DNA of 64,000 nucleotides from Thalassotalea sp. LPB0316. GTDB taxonomy: Bacteria > Pseudomonadota > Gammaproteobacteria > Enterobacterales > Alteromonadaceae. The notes beneath the pieces were generated by a model, which was given only the letters and a program-made list of their open reading frames with translations, did not search any database and was not told the DNA's origin. Of the stretch, positions 29,019 through 37,980 are shown one piece after another. Location of the stretch: NCBI RefSeq assembly GCF_014898095.1, contig NZ_CP062946.1, positions 1,550,001-1,614,000 of the forward strand, in the 5' to 3' direction. Position 1 is the stretch's first letter. Each line of letters opens with the position of its first letter. The translations under genes and the position numbers were made by a program.

Positions 29019-29527
29019 TAAATCCCATAGCTTTCGTTGATATCAACCATTAAGTCATTTTCAATTGCTTCAAGCGCTTCAATGAGGCTATCTACATCAT
29101 TTTCACTGACGGAAATAATGACCTTTGCAGTAAACATTAATTGGCCAGAGTGTGGTGCACTTTGCTGCTGAGAGACTAACTTGATCAGGTTGCCGTGGTT
29201 TTGATGGATAACTGAAGAAATATCTTGAACAATGCCGGCGCGATCATTAGCAGTTAAAGATAAACTTATTGATTTACCGCGTTTTTCCGTTGGATTTGGC
29301 GCGTCGACTAGCTGTAAGTTGAAATCGGTTAACTGCTCTAGTGCTGTCGTCATCGGCGCGTATTGGCTTTCATCAACCGAAACTTCTAAAATACCGGCAA
29401 ATTTTCCTGATAGATGATGCAGACTACTTGTTTGCCAGTTACCTTGGTGCTCGGAAATCGTGCGAGACAAAGCGTCAACGAGACCGGGCTTGTCATCACA
29501 AATAAAGGAAATAACTAAATGCTTCAT
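29018..29527 (-). CDS. gcvR: Glycine cleavage repressor-like protein (two ACT domains)
   Basis: 169 residues made of two ACT domains: LVISFICDDKPGLVDALSRTI at about 4-24 and SLSLTANDRAGIVQDISSVI at about 92-111. This is the GcvR layout. In E. coli GcvR binds GcvA and represses the glycine cleavage operon. The gene overlaps the ppk start by one base, so it may be the first gene of a gcvR-ppk-ppx transcript. No DNA-binding domain is present; the exact partner here is unknown. Confidence 0.78.
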   Translation of the reverse strand: MKHLVISFICDDKPGLVDALSRTISEHQGNWQTSSLHHLSGKFAGILEVSVDESQYAPMTTALEQLTDFNLQLVDAPNPTEKRGKSISLSLTANDRAGIVQDISSVIHQNHGNLIKLVSQQQSAPHSGQLMFTAKVIISVSENDVDSLIEALEAIENDLMVDINESYGI

Positions 29528-29656
29528 AAGGGGATCCTTTTTGAAAAGAAGGCATATCTATTAATAGCGCTTATCTCATTCGCTTGTCAATGCTCTAGTT
29601 AACTGATTTAAGTAGAATTTATTGTGCTTACAAGTATATGAATGAAGTATTACAGT

Positions 29657-30022
29657 TTATTGATGATCAACGCGTGTTAGCTGAGATAACTCTTTGTGGA
29701 GTTGGCTGTCGTCACCTAAGTTGAGTTCAATCATCCTGCGTAAATGAGACATGCTATCAATATCCATGGCGTTACAACGCAAGCCCAATTCATTCTCACT
29801 CTCGTGCATAACTGCAACGTGCATTTCTACGCGCTCATTATCGATTAACTCAAAGGTTAATGTACCAATTTTCTTAATAAATGAATCACCAAAGCACGGA
29901 TGGCTTACTAGCGCTCCGTTAAGCGATATATCGTGAATGGATACCAGATATCGTTGATCATCTATGATTAATTGAGCATCGATGGCAAACAATATACGGG
30001 TAAATTGACGTCTATTCTCCAT
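29657..30022 (-). CDS. PilZ domain protein (c-di-GMP binding)
   Basis: 121 residues starting MENRRQFTRILF. The c-di-GMP signature is complete: RRQFTR (RxxxR) at the N-terminus and DISLNGALVS (D/NxSxxG) at about 30-40. The rest is a single PilZ barrel with a C-terminal helix, so it is a stand-alone receptor whose target cannot be inferred. It lies between ettA and gcvR, with spacers on both sides. Confidence 0.88.
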   Translation of the reverse strand: MENRRQFTRILFAIDAQLIIDDQRYLVSIHDISLNGALVSHPCFGDSFIKKIGTLTFELIDNERVEMHVAVMHESENELGLRCNAMDIDSMSHLRRMIELNLGDDSQLHKELSQLTRVDHQ

Positions 30023-30072
30023 ACCAATAAAGCAATTTTTTTATTAACATCTTATAAGCATAGACAGTAAAT

Positions 30073-30098
30073 AAAAAAAAGCACCTTGCGGTGCTTTT
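30073..30098 (-). terminator. Terminator after ettA
   Basis: AAAAGCACC / GGTGCTTTT stem; on the minus strand it is followed by a T-run, 14 bases beyond the ettA stop. Confidence 0.85.
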
Positions 30099-30111
30099 GA
30101 TTTTACATTTT

Positions 30112-31785
30112 TTACATGATTTTCTTGTATTTAATGCGGTGCGGCTCGAGTGCTGCTGGGCCGAGTGTTTTCTTGAGCCACTCGTTGTATTCGCTAAAGT
30201 TACCTTCAAAGAAATTCACTTGGCCTTCATCGCGGTAATCGATGATATGGGTGGCGATACGGTCTAAGAACCAACGGTCATGGGAAATAACCATGGCACA
30301 GCCCGGAAACTCAAGCAAGGCTTCTTCAAGTGCACGTAAGGTTTCAACGTCTAAGTCGTTGGTTGGCTCATCGAGTAGTAATAAGTTACCACCGGTTTTC
30401 ACCAGTTTTGCCAAGTGAACACGGTTTCTCTCACCACCAGATAAGTCGCCAATCAGTTTTTGCTGATCGTTACCTTTAAAATTAAAACGGCTGCAGTATG
30501 CGCGTGAGTTAATTTCATAACCGCCAATTTGAATAATATCGTGGCCTTCTGAAATTTCTTGGTAAACCGTGTTGCTGTCGTTCATATCGTCGCGGAACTG
30601 ATCAACACTGGCTAACTTAACGGTTTCACCTAGCTCTACTGTGCCTGAATCTGGCTGCTCAGCATTTGAAAGCATTTTAAATAACGTTGATTTACCCGCG
30701 CCATTGGCACCGATAATACCGACAATCGCACCTTTAGGAATACTAAACGATAAATTGTCGATAAGTACGCGATCGCCAAACGATTTGGTTAAGCCGTTAA
30801 CATCTAATACTTTATCACCTAAGCGTGGCCCTGGTGGAATGTATAGCTCGTTCGTTTCATTGCGCTTTTGGTTTTCTTGGCTGTTAAGCTCTTCAAAACG
30901 CGCCATACGCGCTTTACTTTTTGCTTGACGTGCTTTTGGACTTTGACGAACCCACTCAAGCTCTTGCTTAATGGTTTTTTGACGCGCATTTTCAGATTTT
31001 GCTTCAATCGCCAAACGCTTTTCTTTTTGCTCAAGCCACGATGAGTAGTTACCTTCCCAAGGGATACCTTCACCGCGGTCAAGCTCTAAGATCCAACCTG
31101 CAACATTATCTAAGAAGTAACGGTCATGGGTAATGGCGACCACAGTGCCTGAGTAATCGTGTAAGAAACGCTCTAACCAAGCAACAGATTCTGCGTCTAA
31201 GTGGTTAGTTGGCTCATCGAGCAATAGCATATCTGGCTTTTGCAGTAATAAACGACAAAGCGCTACACGGCGGCGCTCACCACCACTTAATACAGCAACT
31301 TTTTGATCCCATTCTGGTAAACGAAGGGCATCGGCGGCGCGCTCTAACTGGTTTTCTAAGTTATGACCATCGCTGCTGGCAATAATCGCTTCGAGTTCAC
31401 CTTGCTCTTTGGCAAGTGCGTCAAAGTCAGCGTCTTCTTCTGCGTAAGCGGCGTACACTTCATCTAAGCGCGCCATCGCATTTTTAACCACGTCGACCGC
31501 TTCTTCAACGATTTCGCGTACCGTTTTGTTTTCATCTAATTCTGGCTCTTGCGGTAAGTAACCGATTTTTGTGCCAGCTAAAGCGTGAGCTTCACCTTCA
31601 AACTCTTTGTCAACGCCTGCCATAATGCGCAAAAGCGTAGACTTACCAGCACCATTTAAACCTAAAACACCGATTTTAGCGCCTGGGAAAAATGAAAGTG
31701 AAATGTCTTTTAAGATAGTGCGTTTCGGTGGAACCACCTTAGAAACGCGGTTCATCGAGAAAATAAACTTATCTGGCAATGCCAT
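30112..31785 (-). CDS. ettA: Energy-dependent translational throttle protein EttA (ABC-F)
   Basis: 557 residues from the ATG at 31785 (family start MALPDKFIFSMNRVSK); the frame reaches 31800. Two ABC cassettes: GLNGAGKST with LSGGERRRVALCRLL, and GANGAGKST with LSGGERNRVHLAKL, separated by the P-site tRNA-interaction linker rich in K and R (RQSPKARQAKSKARMARF). No membrane domain is present. EttA binds the ribosomal E site and gates the first elongation steps according to ATP/ADP, by family knowledge. Confidence 0.96.
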   Translation of the reverse strand: MALPDKFIFSMNRVSKVVPPKRTILKDISLSFFPGAKIGVLGLNGAGKSTLLRIMAGVDKEFEGEAHALAGTKIGYLPQEPELDENKTVREIVEEAVDVVKNAMARLDEVYAAYAEEDADFDALAKEQGELEAIIASSDGHNLENQLERAADALRLPEWDQKVAVLSGGERRRVALCRLLLQKPDMLLLDEPTNHLDAESVAWLERFLHDYSGTVVAITHDRYFLDNVAGWILELDRGEGIPWEGNYSSWLEQKEKRLAIEAKSENARQKTIKQELEWVRQSPKARQAKSKARMARFEELNSQENQKRNETNELYIPPGPRLGDKVLDVNGLTKSFGDRVLIDNLSFSIPKGAIVGIIGANGAGKSTLFKMLSNAEQPDSGTVELGETVKLASVDQFRDDMNDSNTVYQEISEGHDIIQIGGYEINSRAYCSRFNFKGNDQQKLIGDLSGGERNRVHLAKLVKTGGNLLLLDEPTNDLDVETLRALEEALLEFPGCAMVISHDRWFLDRIATHIIDYRDEGQVNFFEGNFSEYNEWLKKTLGPAALEPHRIKYKKIM

Positions 31786-31930
31786 AATGTGATGTTCCAA
31801 TAATCAATAAAACAATATTATGTCTATTGTAGTGGAATAACTACCGTAGCGTCTACTGATGATAAAATGTAAGCGTATCTTTTTGAAGCTTATTAAAATG
31901 GTTTATTGGATATGAGAGATTAGAGCTATT

Positions 31931-31984
31931 GAGTGTCTCTTTTGGCTATTATCATAAAATTTCTTAGCTGCGAAAGAGACACTC
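31931..31984 (-). terminator. Long-loop inverted repeat after the cfa-like gene
   Basis: Perfect 12-bp arms GAGTGTCTCTTT / AAAGAGACACTC enclose a 30-base loop, 29 bases beyond the end of the operon and before ettA. The large loop is odd for a terminator, and the T-tract is weak. It may instead be an operator or a mobile-element trace. Confidence 0.4.
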
Positions 31985-32012
31985 TGGAGATAGGTTGGAA
32001 TAACCGACTCAG

Positions 32013-33251
32013 TTAAGCTTGGCGTGCGACTAAATGCACTGTTGAAGTTGAACGCTCTAAAAACGCCCCTTCACAGTAGGCAAAATAGTATAACCACAAG
32101 CGCTTAAACTCATCATCGTAGCCGTGTTGTTGTATTTCAGCCCAGTTTTCAAGGAAGTTTTCACGCCAATGGTTGAGTGTTTTTGCGTAATCCAAGCCAA
32201 TATCGTCTAGCGACTCAACCACCATATTCGTGTGTTTGGCCACTTGTGAGGTGAGTAGTGAAACCGAAGGTAAAAAGCCGCCTGGGAAGATGTATCGCTG
32301 AATAAAATCAACATTGTTGAGGTAATAATCTAAGCGTTGATCGGCGATGGTAATGGCTTGGATCAACATTTTACCTTTTGGCTTAACTAAGGCCTGACAT
32401 TGTTCAAAAAAGCTTTGTAGGTATTCGTAACCAACGGCTTCTATCATCTCAATTGACACGAGTTTGTCGTATTGCCCGTTGAGATTGCGATAATCTTCTT
32501 TGAGTAAGGTGATTTTATCGGTTAAACCGTGCTCGGCAATTTGCGCTTTGGCATAGGCATATTGCTCTTCAGAAATCGTGGTTGTAGTGACGGTTGCACC
32601 ATAATATTTTGCCATATGTATGGCAAGGCCGCCCCAGCCCGTGCCAATTTCGATAACGTGGTCGTCAGGTGATAAATCAAGGCGCTGACAAATGGTATCG
32701 AGTTTGTATAGCTGTGCCTGCTCTAGTGAAGACTGTTCGTCAGGGTAAATAGCCGAAGAATACATCATGCGCTTATCTAAAAAGCGGGTATAGAGTTCGT
32801 TACCTAGATCATAATGGGCAACAATATTTTTCTTAGAGCCCGATTGTGAATTGCGGTTTAATCGGTGAAAAAAGTAGTCTTTGAGGCTGTTAAGCCACGA
32901 TTTTTTATTGTCGATGTTATCGGTGATTTGCTGAGCTCTGGCGAAAATACGAATGATCTCGGTCAGATTTGGGCTAGACCATTTTTGCTCAATGAACGCT
33001 TCCGCAACGCCAATGCTGCCACCTTTGACGAAATCGAGGTAGGCGGTAGCATCTTTGATGTAAATTTTTCCTGAAAGAGGTGTTTGACCGTGAACCGCCT
33101 TTTTTTTGCCAAATTTGTGACTATGGTTGCCCTCGATAATTTCTACTTCATCGTTTTGCAAGTTTTCTAACGCTGAAAAAACTAAATTGCGACAACGTTT
33201 GGTTAACCAATTAAACTTGATAGCCGGCTGTAAATTTGCAATTGACTCCAT
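32013..33251 (-). CDS. cfa: Cyclopropane-fatty-acyl-phospholipid synthase family methyltransferase
   Basis: 412 residues from the ATG at 33251 (MESIANLQPAI); the frame opens at 33299 inside the upstream gene. The SAM site is VIEIGTGWGGLAIHMA (about residue 190-205), with the family segments NIVAHYDLGNELY, MMYSSAIY, VSIEMIEAVGYEY and FIQRYIFPGGFLPS. It methylates membrane phospholipid acyl chains. In singlet-oxygen regulons of this layout (Rhodobacter), CFA homologues act in lipid protection and in methylated or furan fatty acid synthesis, so a plain cyclopropane product is not certain. Last gene of the ECF operon. Confidence 0.9.
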   Translation of the reverse strand: MESIANLQPAIKFNWLTKRCRNLVFSALENLQNDEVEIIEGNHSHKFGKKKAVHGQTPLSGKIYIKDATAYLDFVKGGSIGVAEAFIEQKWSSPNLTEIIRIFARAQQITDNIDNKKSWLNSLKDYFFHRLNRNSQSGSKKNIVAHYDLGNELYTRFLDKRMMYSSAIYPDEQSSLEQAQLYKLDTICQRLDLSPDDHVIEIGTGWGGLAIHMAKYYGATVTTTTISEEQYAYAKAQIAEHGLTDKITLLKEDYRNLNGQYDKLVSIEMIEAVGYEYLQSFFEQCQALVKPKGKMLIQAITIADQRLDYYLNNVDFIQRYIFPGGFLPSVSLLTSQVAKHTNMVVESLDDIGLDYAKTLNHWRENFLENWAEIQQHGYDDEFKRLWLYYFAYCEGAFLERSTSTVHLVARQA

Positions 33252-33264
33252 AACGACCTCTTTT

Positions 33265-34020
33265 TTAATGCCCACTGTTTTTCGTTTGATAAGGAACAAA
33301 GGGTACTTTCTTGATAAATAGTTTTAACGCTTGATAATAAATGCCTGCGACGATTTTCAGCGTCATGTGTGGCAACGTTAACCAAACGCGTGATAAGTGT
33401 TTACTTGTCATTGGTACTCGCTTTAACGCCAAGGTTGCATCGAACAGTTTTTCTTGCTCCTTGATATTTTCAATATGTACTAGCAAGTTTTTGTCTTTTT
33501 TAGTTGGCGGGTTGACACGCCAGTGATACTGCATAGCTAAATCAAAAAACGGTGAAACATGAAACACTTTTTCGGTTGCCTCAACCTTCGTTAAATCAAC
33601 CAGGTAATAATGACGTTTATTCCATGGGGTGTTGCTAACTTCCACTAACATGTAGCGACAATTGTCGTGTTCATCGTAGCAAAAGAAAAAATTTGCAGGG
33701 CTAAAATACAGGCCAAAGCAGCGTGCCTGAACAAGCATAACAACCTTGCCGCCCTGCCAAATACCACCTAAGGAGTTTACTTTGTTGGTAATACGCGCTC
33801 TTAAATCACCCGGTTCACTTTTTAGGTAATCTTTTTCGACAAAGCGAATCGGTTTGTACCAATATTGACCTAACAGGCCTTGATTGATGCCACCAGATTC
33901 AACATCAGCTAAATCTAGCGCCAACATATATAAGTGATAGGTAAACCCGTGCTTAGCCGGCGTAAAGCGGCGGTGCCTGATTTGGCCGTGGTAAATTGCG
34001 CTATCACCTAGAAGTTCCAT
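33265..34020 (-). CDS. DUF1365 family protein
   Basis: 251 residues beginning GDSAIYHGQIRHRRFTPAKHGFTYHLYML, the family hallmark. It contains ARCFGLYFSPANFFFCY and YLVDLTKVEATEKVFHVSPF. No catalytic motif is obvious. The gene is almost always found between an FAD amine-oxidase-like gene and a CFA synthase homologue in ECF/ChrR operons, as here, so it probably takes part in fatty-acyl modification. It ends 13 bases before the cfa start. Confidence 0.85.
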   Translation of the reverse strand: MELLGDSAIYHGQIRHRRFTPAKHGFTYHLYMLALDLADVESGGINQGLLGQYWYKPIRFVEKDYLKSEPGDLRARITNKVNSLGGIWQGGKVVMLVQARCFGLYFSPANFFFCYDEHDNCRYMLVEVSNTPWNKRHYYLVDLTKVEATEKVFHVSPFFDLAMQYHWRVNPPTKKDKNLLVHIENIKEQEKLFDATLALKRVPMTSKHLSRVWLTLPHMTLKIVAGIYYQALKLFIKKVPFVPYQTKNSGH

Positions 34021-34031
34021 GTGTTTCTCAC

Positions 34032-35294
34032 TTAAAGTTGGCAGTCAAAGCGTTTGGCAACATCAACCGCACTACGTACACCATCTTCATGAAAGCCGTT
34101 GTACCAGTATGCACCAGCAAAATGGGTGTTGTTTTGACCACAAATTGTTGAGCGCTGCTGTTGAGCTTGCATTGATTCAAGACTAAATATCGGATGATGG
34201 TAAACAAAACTGCGCAAGATTTTCTCTGGTGCAATCGCTTCACTTTGATTTAGCGTAACACAAAACGTGGTATCACTTTCAAGTCCTTGTAATATATTCA
34301 TATTATAGGTAACACTTGCCGGCTTTGTGCGATCGTTGACTAATTGATAGTTCCAACTTGCCCAGGCACTACGGCGCTTGGGCAGCAACTGTGTATCAGT
34401 ATGCAGAACCACTTCATTAGCGCTATACGGCATCGCTGACAGTATCGCTTGCTCTTGTTCGCTTTTATCGCTCAGTAATGCCAGTGCTTGATCTGAATGA
34501 CAAGCCAGCACCACTTCATCAAATTCTTCAACTTGTATTTCATCGCCTTGTTGCAAGTGGATCTGAACTTTGCCTTGTTGTCGCTCAATGTTGACAATAT
34601 TAGTGTTGAGTTTAATGCTATCTTTAAACGGCTCGATTAACGGCTTGATATAACTACGTGATCCTCTGGGAATAACATACCATTGCGGACGATCAGTAAT
34701 GTTAAGCAGACCGTGGTTGTGAAAAAACTGAACGAAAAACTTAAATTGGAACTGACTCATTTGATCAATTGAGCTCGACCAAATTGCTGCGCCCATCGGT
34801 AAAATATAGTGTTGGGCAAAAAAGTCGCTAAACTGATGTTGGTTTAAAAACTCACCTAATGTTAGGTTTTCATCGTATTGCCCGTGCTCGAAGGCCGCTT
34901 TACAGGCTTTGTTAAAACGGATGATTTGTTTGATCAAATGCCAAAATTTCGGGCGAAAAATATTTCTGCGTTGGGCAAATAGCGTGTTGAGGTTATGGCC
35001 GTTATATTCTAACCCTGTTTGGGTGTTGTGCACCGAGAAGCTCATTTCAGTGGCTTGTTTGTCCATGCCGAGTTTGGCAAGTAGCTTCAAAAAGTTCGGA
35101 TAGGTTTTGTCATTGAAAACGATAAAACCGGTATCTATGGCGTAATCTTGACCTTGGTAATTGATATCGACTGTCGCTGTGTGTCCGCCGATGTAATCGT
35201 TCTGCTCAAACACAGTAACTTTGTGCTTTTGCGAAAGTAGGTATGCACTGGTTAAACCGGAAATACCCGAGCCAATGATGGCGATATTTTTCAT
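34032..35294 (-). CDS. FAD-dependent amine-oxidase-like oxidoreductase
   Basis: 420 residues. An N-terminal dinucleotide fold (IAIIGSGISGLTSAYLLSQ, then VFEQNDYIGGHTATV) and a C-terminal FAD closure (GAYWYNGFHEDGVRSAVDVA). It is the cytosolic NAD(P)/FAD protein paired with DUF1365 and CFA in light-stress operons. In related bacteria such genes are implicated in desaturation or oxidation of membrane acyl chains; that function here is inference. It overlaps the upstream SDR by four bases (ATGA). Confidence 0.88.
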   Translation of the reverse strand: MKNIAIIGSGISGLTSAYLLSQKHKVTVFEQNDYIGGHTATVDINYQGQDYAIDTGFIVFNDKTYPNFLKLLAKLGMDKQATEMSFSVHNTQTGLEYNGHNLNTLFAQRRNIFRPKFWHLIKQIIRFNKACKAAFEHGQYDENLTLGEFLNQHQFSDFFAQHYILPMGAAIWSSSIDQMSQFQFKFFVQFFHNHGLLNITDRPQWYVIPRGSRSYIKPLIEPFKDSIKLNTNIVNIERQQGKVQIHLQQGDEIQVEEFDEVVLACHSDQALALLSDKSEQEQAILSAMPYSANEVVLHTDTQLLPKRRSAWASWNYQLVNDRTKPASVTYNMNILQGLESDTTFCVTLNQSEAIAPEKILRSFVYHHPIFSLESMQAQQQRSTICGQNNTHFAGAYWYNGFHEDGVRSAVDVAKRFDCQL

Positions 35295-36049
35295 TTAGAT
35301 AGCCTCGATGCTGCAATTGCCTGCCACCAAGCGGTTGGCAATAACGAAAAAAGATGAAGAAAACAGGTTAAGCGCTTCGGAAAGTGCAAGTAGCTTTTGT
35401 GCTTAGCAACGCCTTGATAAATTCTGTGCGCGGCTTGTTCGCTACTGATCAAAAACGGCATATCAAAATCGTTTTTATCAGTCAGTGGTGTTTTGATAAA
35501 GCCGGGGTGTACAAGCGTTACATCAATGTGATGTTTTGCCAAATCTACCGCTAATGAACGGGCCAAATAGTCAACGCCCGCTTTTGATGCGCCGTAAGCT
35601 TGTGCCTTGGGAAATGGCACTAAGCTCGCACTTGAGCTGACGAACACAACTTGTCGATTCTCTTTGTTGTTTATTGAAGCGTTAGTTTTAGCTGTAGTGA
35701 GTATCGGTAGAAACCTCGAAAGCATAGTCGCCATACTCTTGAGATTAACATCGATAATATGGTCAAAGAGTTGGTCATCAAAGTGGACAGGATCGTCTAT
35801 GTAACGACAATCCCCAGCATTTAAAATTAGAATATCAAGGTCTTCTACTTGTTTGGCGGCCGCAGTGACTTGCGCTTTGTCGGTAATGTCAAAAACTAGT
35901 GGTGTTATATTGTGGTGCTCAATAACGAGCTGGTTCAACGCTTGTTCATTTCTACCGCACGCATAAACAAGGTGGCCATTAGCGGCATAATGCTTAGCTA
36001 GTGATAAACCAATACCTGAAGTTGCACCCGTGATCAAAACCCGTTTCAT
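35291..36049 (-). CDS. Short-chain dehydrogenase/reductase of the ECF operon
   Basis: 252 residues with the classical SDR motifs: TGATSGIGLSLAKHY (cofactor), ILNAGDC (NAG), and YGASK with upstream FVSSSASL (catalytic S-Y-K). A C-terminal hydrophobic tail (FLHLFSLLPTAWW) may associate with the membrane. ATGA overlaps at both ends show tight coupling with the SnoaL-like and FAD genes. Substrate unknown; an acyl-chain or aldehyde product of lipid oxidation would fit the neighbours. Confidence 0.88.
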   Translation of the reverse strand: MKRVLITGATSGIGLSLAKHYAANGHLVYACGRNEQALNQLVIEHHNITPLVFDITDKAQVTAAAKQVEDLDILILNAGDCRYIDDPVHFDDQLFDHIIDVNLKSMATMLSRFLPILTTAKTNASINNKENRQVVFVSSSASLVPFPKAQAYGASKAGVDYLARSLAVDLAKHHIDVTLVHPGFIKTPLTDKNDFDMPFLISSEQAAHRIYQGVAKHKSYLHFPKRLTCFLHLFSLLPTAWWQAIAASRLSK

Positions 36050-36537
36050 GATTGCGCTCGATTTTTAATGTACTTTATCATTCGGCCAACGAGTGGAATA
36101 TACTCATAAACCATCGCGCCCATATCGACATAGTCTCGGTGGTAGATAACTTTGTCGCCCTCGGCAATGAGCTTAGTATGCCCCTCTACGGTTATCGGTT
36201 GAGCTTTATTGAGCTGCTTGTGAATGTATGTCATACGCCAATAGAGCGCCGCTTTGTTGTCTTGATGCATGACTTCTGTTATCTCAAATTGGCAACTGAT
36301 TAGATTGGTATATAAACTATCGAAATAAGCGCGTAAGTCCTTTAGCCCAACAACTAAGTGCATTGGATCTTTGAAGGTAACTTGGTCATGATAAACAGAA
36401 TCGAGTAATGCTAAATTATCTGTGCCTAGCTGCTGATAAACTTCAATAAAGTGTGATAACCAAAGCGGTTGTACAGCACCTTGTGATGTTTGCAATGGGG
36501 TAGTGTCTATCGATGTAAGCTCGTTGGTATTTGCCAT
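36046..36537 (-). CDS. SnoaL/NTF2-like protein of the ECF operon
   Basis: 163 residues of a single alpha+beta cone: WLSHFIEVYQQLGTDNLALLDSVYHDQVTFKDPMH at about 27-61 and GHTKLIAEGDKVIYHRDYVDMGAMVYEYIPLVGRMI near the end. This NTF2-like subtype recurs in ECF/ChrR stress operons. No catalytic role is established. It overlaps the SDR by four bases and lies three bases from phrB. Confidence 0.82.
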   Translation of the reverse strand: MANTNELTSIDTTPLQTSQGAVQPLWLSHFIEVYQQLGTDNLALLDSVYHDQVTFKDPMHLVVGLKDLRAYFDSLYTNLISCQFEITEVMHQDNKAALYWRMTYIHKQLNKAQPITVEGHTKLIAEGDKVIYHRDYVDMGAMVYEYIPLVGRMIKYIKNRAQS

Positions 36538-36540
36538 AGT

Positions 36541-37926
36541 TTACCGCGTGTACTGTTTATAAAAAGCGAGAGCTTGTTCTCGCGCTTGTTTGTGCTCAAC
36601 AATCGCTGGCCAATAAGTTGTCAGTTTCTGCTCGGCGATATAAGCATGTGGAAAATGTATTTTTTTATCTGGAATATCAGATAATTCTGGTAAGTAATTA
36701 CGGATAAACGCACCTTGTGGATCAAACTTTTCACTCTGGCTTATCGGGTTAAAGATGCGAAAATACGGTTGGGCATCACACCCCGTGCCTGCAGACCACT
36801 GCCAACCACCATTGTTGGCAGCAAAGTCACCATCGATTAATTTTTCCATAAAATATTGTTCGCCAATACGCCAATCCACCAGTAGGTGCTTAGTTAAAAA
36901 GCTAGCAACAATCATCCGCAAGCGGTTGTGCATCCAACCGGTTTGATTCAGCTGGCGCATGGCGGCGTCAACGATTGGATAACCGGTTTTGCCTTCTTGC
37001 CATGCTTTAATATGGTCAGGATCATTGCGCCACGGTAGCTCATCGTATTTGTCGTTAAAGTTTTTGTGTTTAATCAGCTCGGGAAAATCCATCAATAAAT
37101 GGCGATAAAACTCACGCCAAATTAACTCATTTAACCAACTAAAGACATTAGGCGGTTGCTGATGGAGTAGATCAGGATAGGTATTTAATAACAGGGCTAA
37201 TAAGTAACGACTGCTGATCGCGCCAATGTTAAGGTAAGCCGATAATCCAGAAGTGCCTTTTATACTTGGGATGTCGCGATTGTCGTGATAAGCGCTAACT
37301 TTTGTTTGTAAGAATTCAGGTATCACCCGGCTTTCTACATCAGGTGCTAGTGGCCACTTACTTGCGTCACCACGACTAATTTTTGGAAGCAAAGGTTCAA
37401 GCGCGTGATAATCTACCGGCGTAATCACACGTTTTGGGATATATTGAAAGCCGTTATTTAGCAGATAATTAAGCCAGGCTTTTTTAAAAGGCGTGAAAAC
37501 TTTAAACATCGCGCCAGCGTTGTTTCTGACCAAGCCTTTTGGCACGATAACATCGCTTTCAAATGCGGTAATCGTGATATCAAGCGCTGCAAGTTTTTGA
37601 TCGCGCTGACGCTCTCTTAATTCGAGCTCTTGATTAACAATGACTTGATTACTGCCTAATGACTCAAGTGTTTTACTTATCACGTCAATTTGGGCATTAA
37701 AATCCGGTGCGTTAACAACTTGCAATTCAATATCTAATGTTGCTAATTGCGCTTTTAGGAGTGCGACATGACGCAAGATCAAGTCGACTTTGATTGGCGC
37801 CATATGATGTTTATGCCACTGCTGTGGCGTGGCAATAAAGATAGCGTGTTTAACGCCATGCGCTAGTGCGTATTCGAGGGCAGGGTTGTCGTGAATCCGA
37901 AGATCGTTTCTAAACCACAGTAACAA
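36541..37926 (-). CDS. phrB: Deoxyribodipyrimidine photolyase (class I CPD)
   Basis: 461 residues. The N-terminal antenna domain starts LLWFRNDLRIHDNPAL; the FAD domain carries GTSGLSAYLNIGAISSRYLL, WLNELIWREFYRHLL, TGWMHNRLRMIVASFL and the signature NNGGWQWSAGTGCDAQPYFRIFNP. It repairs cyclobutane pyrimidine dimers with blue light. It belongs to the ECF-sigma run, like phr genes in other ChrR regulons, and follows an internal hairpin after the RudS-like gene. Confidence 0.95.
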   Translation of the reverse strand: MLLWFRNDLRIHDNPALEYALAHGVKHAIFIATPQQWHKHHMAPIKVDLILRHVALLKAQLATLDIELQVVNAPDFNAQIDVISKTLESLGSNQVIVNQELELRERQRDQKLAALDITITAFESDVIVPKGLVRNNAGAMFKVFTPFKKAWLNYLLNNGFQYIPKRVITPVDYHALEPLLPKISRGDASKWPLAPDVESRVIPEFLQTKVSAYHDNRDIPSIKGTSGLSAYLNIGAISSRYLLALLLNTYPDLLHQQPPNVFSWLNELIWREFYRHLLMDFPELIKHKNFNDKYDELPWRNDPDHIKAWQEGKTGYPIVDAAMRQLNQTGWMHNRLRMIVASFLTKHLLVDWRIGEQYFMEKLIDGDFAANNGGWQWSAGTGCDAQPYFRIFNPISQSEKFDPQGAFIRNYLPELSDIPDKKIHFPHAYIAEQKLTTYWPAIVEHKQAREQALAFYKQYTR

Positions 37927-37947
37927 AATTCTTCCTTAATAAATGTT

Positions 37948-37973
37948 AAAAGCCTACCTTTAGGTAAGCTTTT
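37948..37973 (-). terminator. Hairpin between the RudS-like gene and phrB
   Basis: Arms AAAAGC-T-TACCT / AGGTA-G-GCTTTT (one G-U pair) lie eight bases after the upstream stop; on the minus strand only a short T-tract follows. It could be a partial terminator or an RNA processing site that sets lower expression of the downstream genes. Confidence 0.5.
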
Positions 37974-37980
37974 ATAATCA

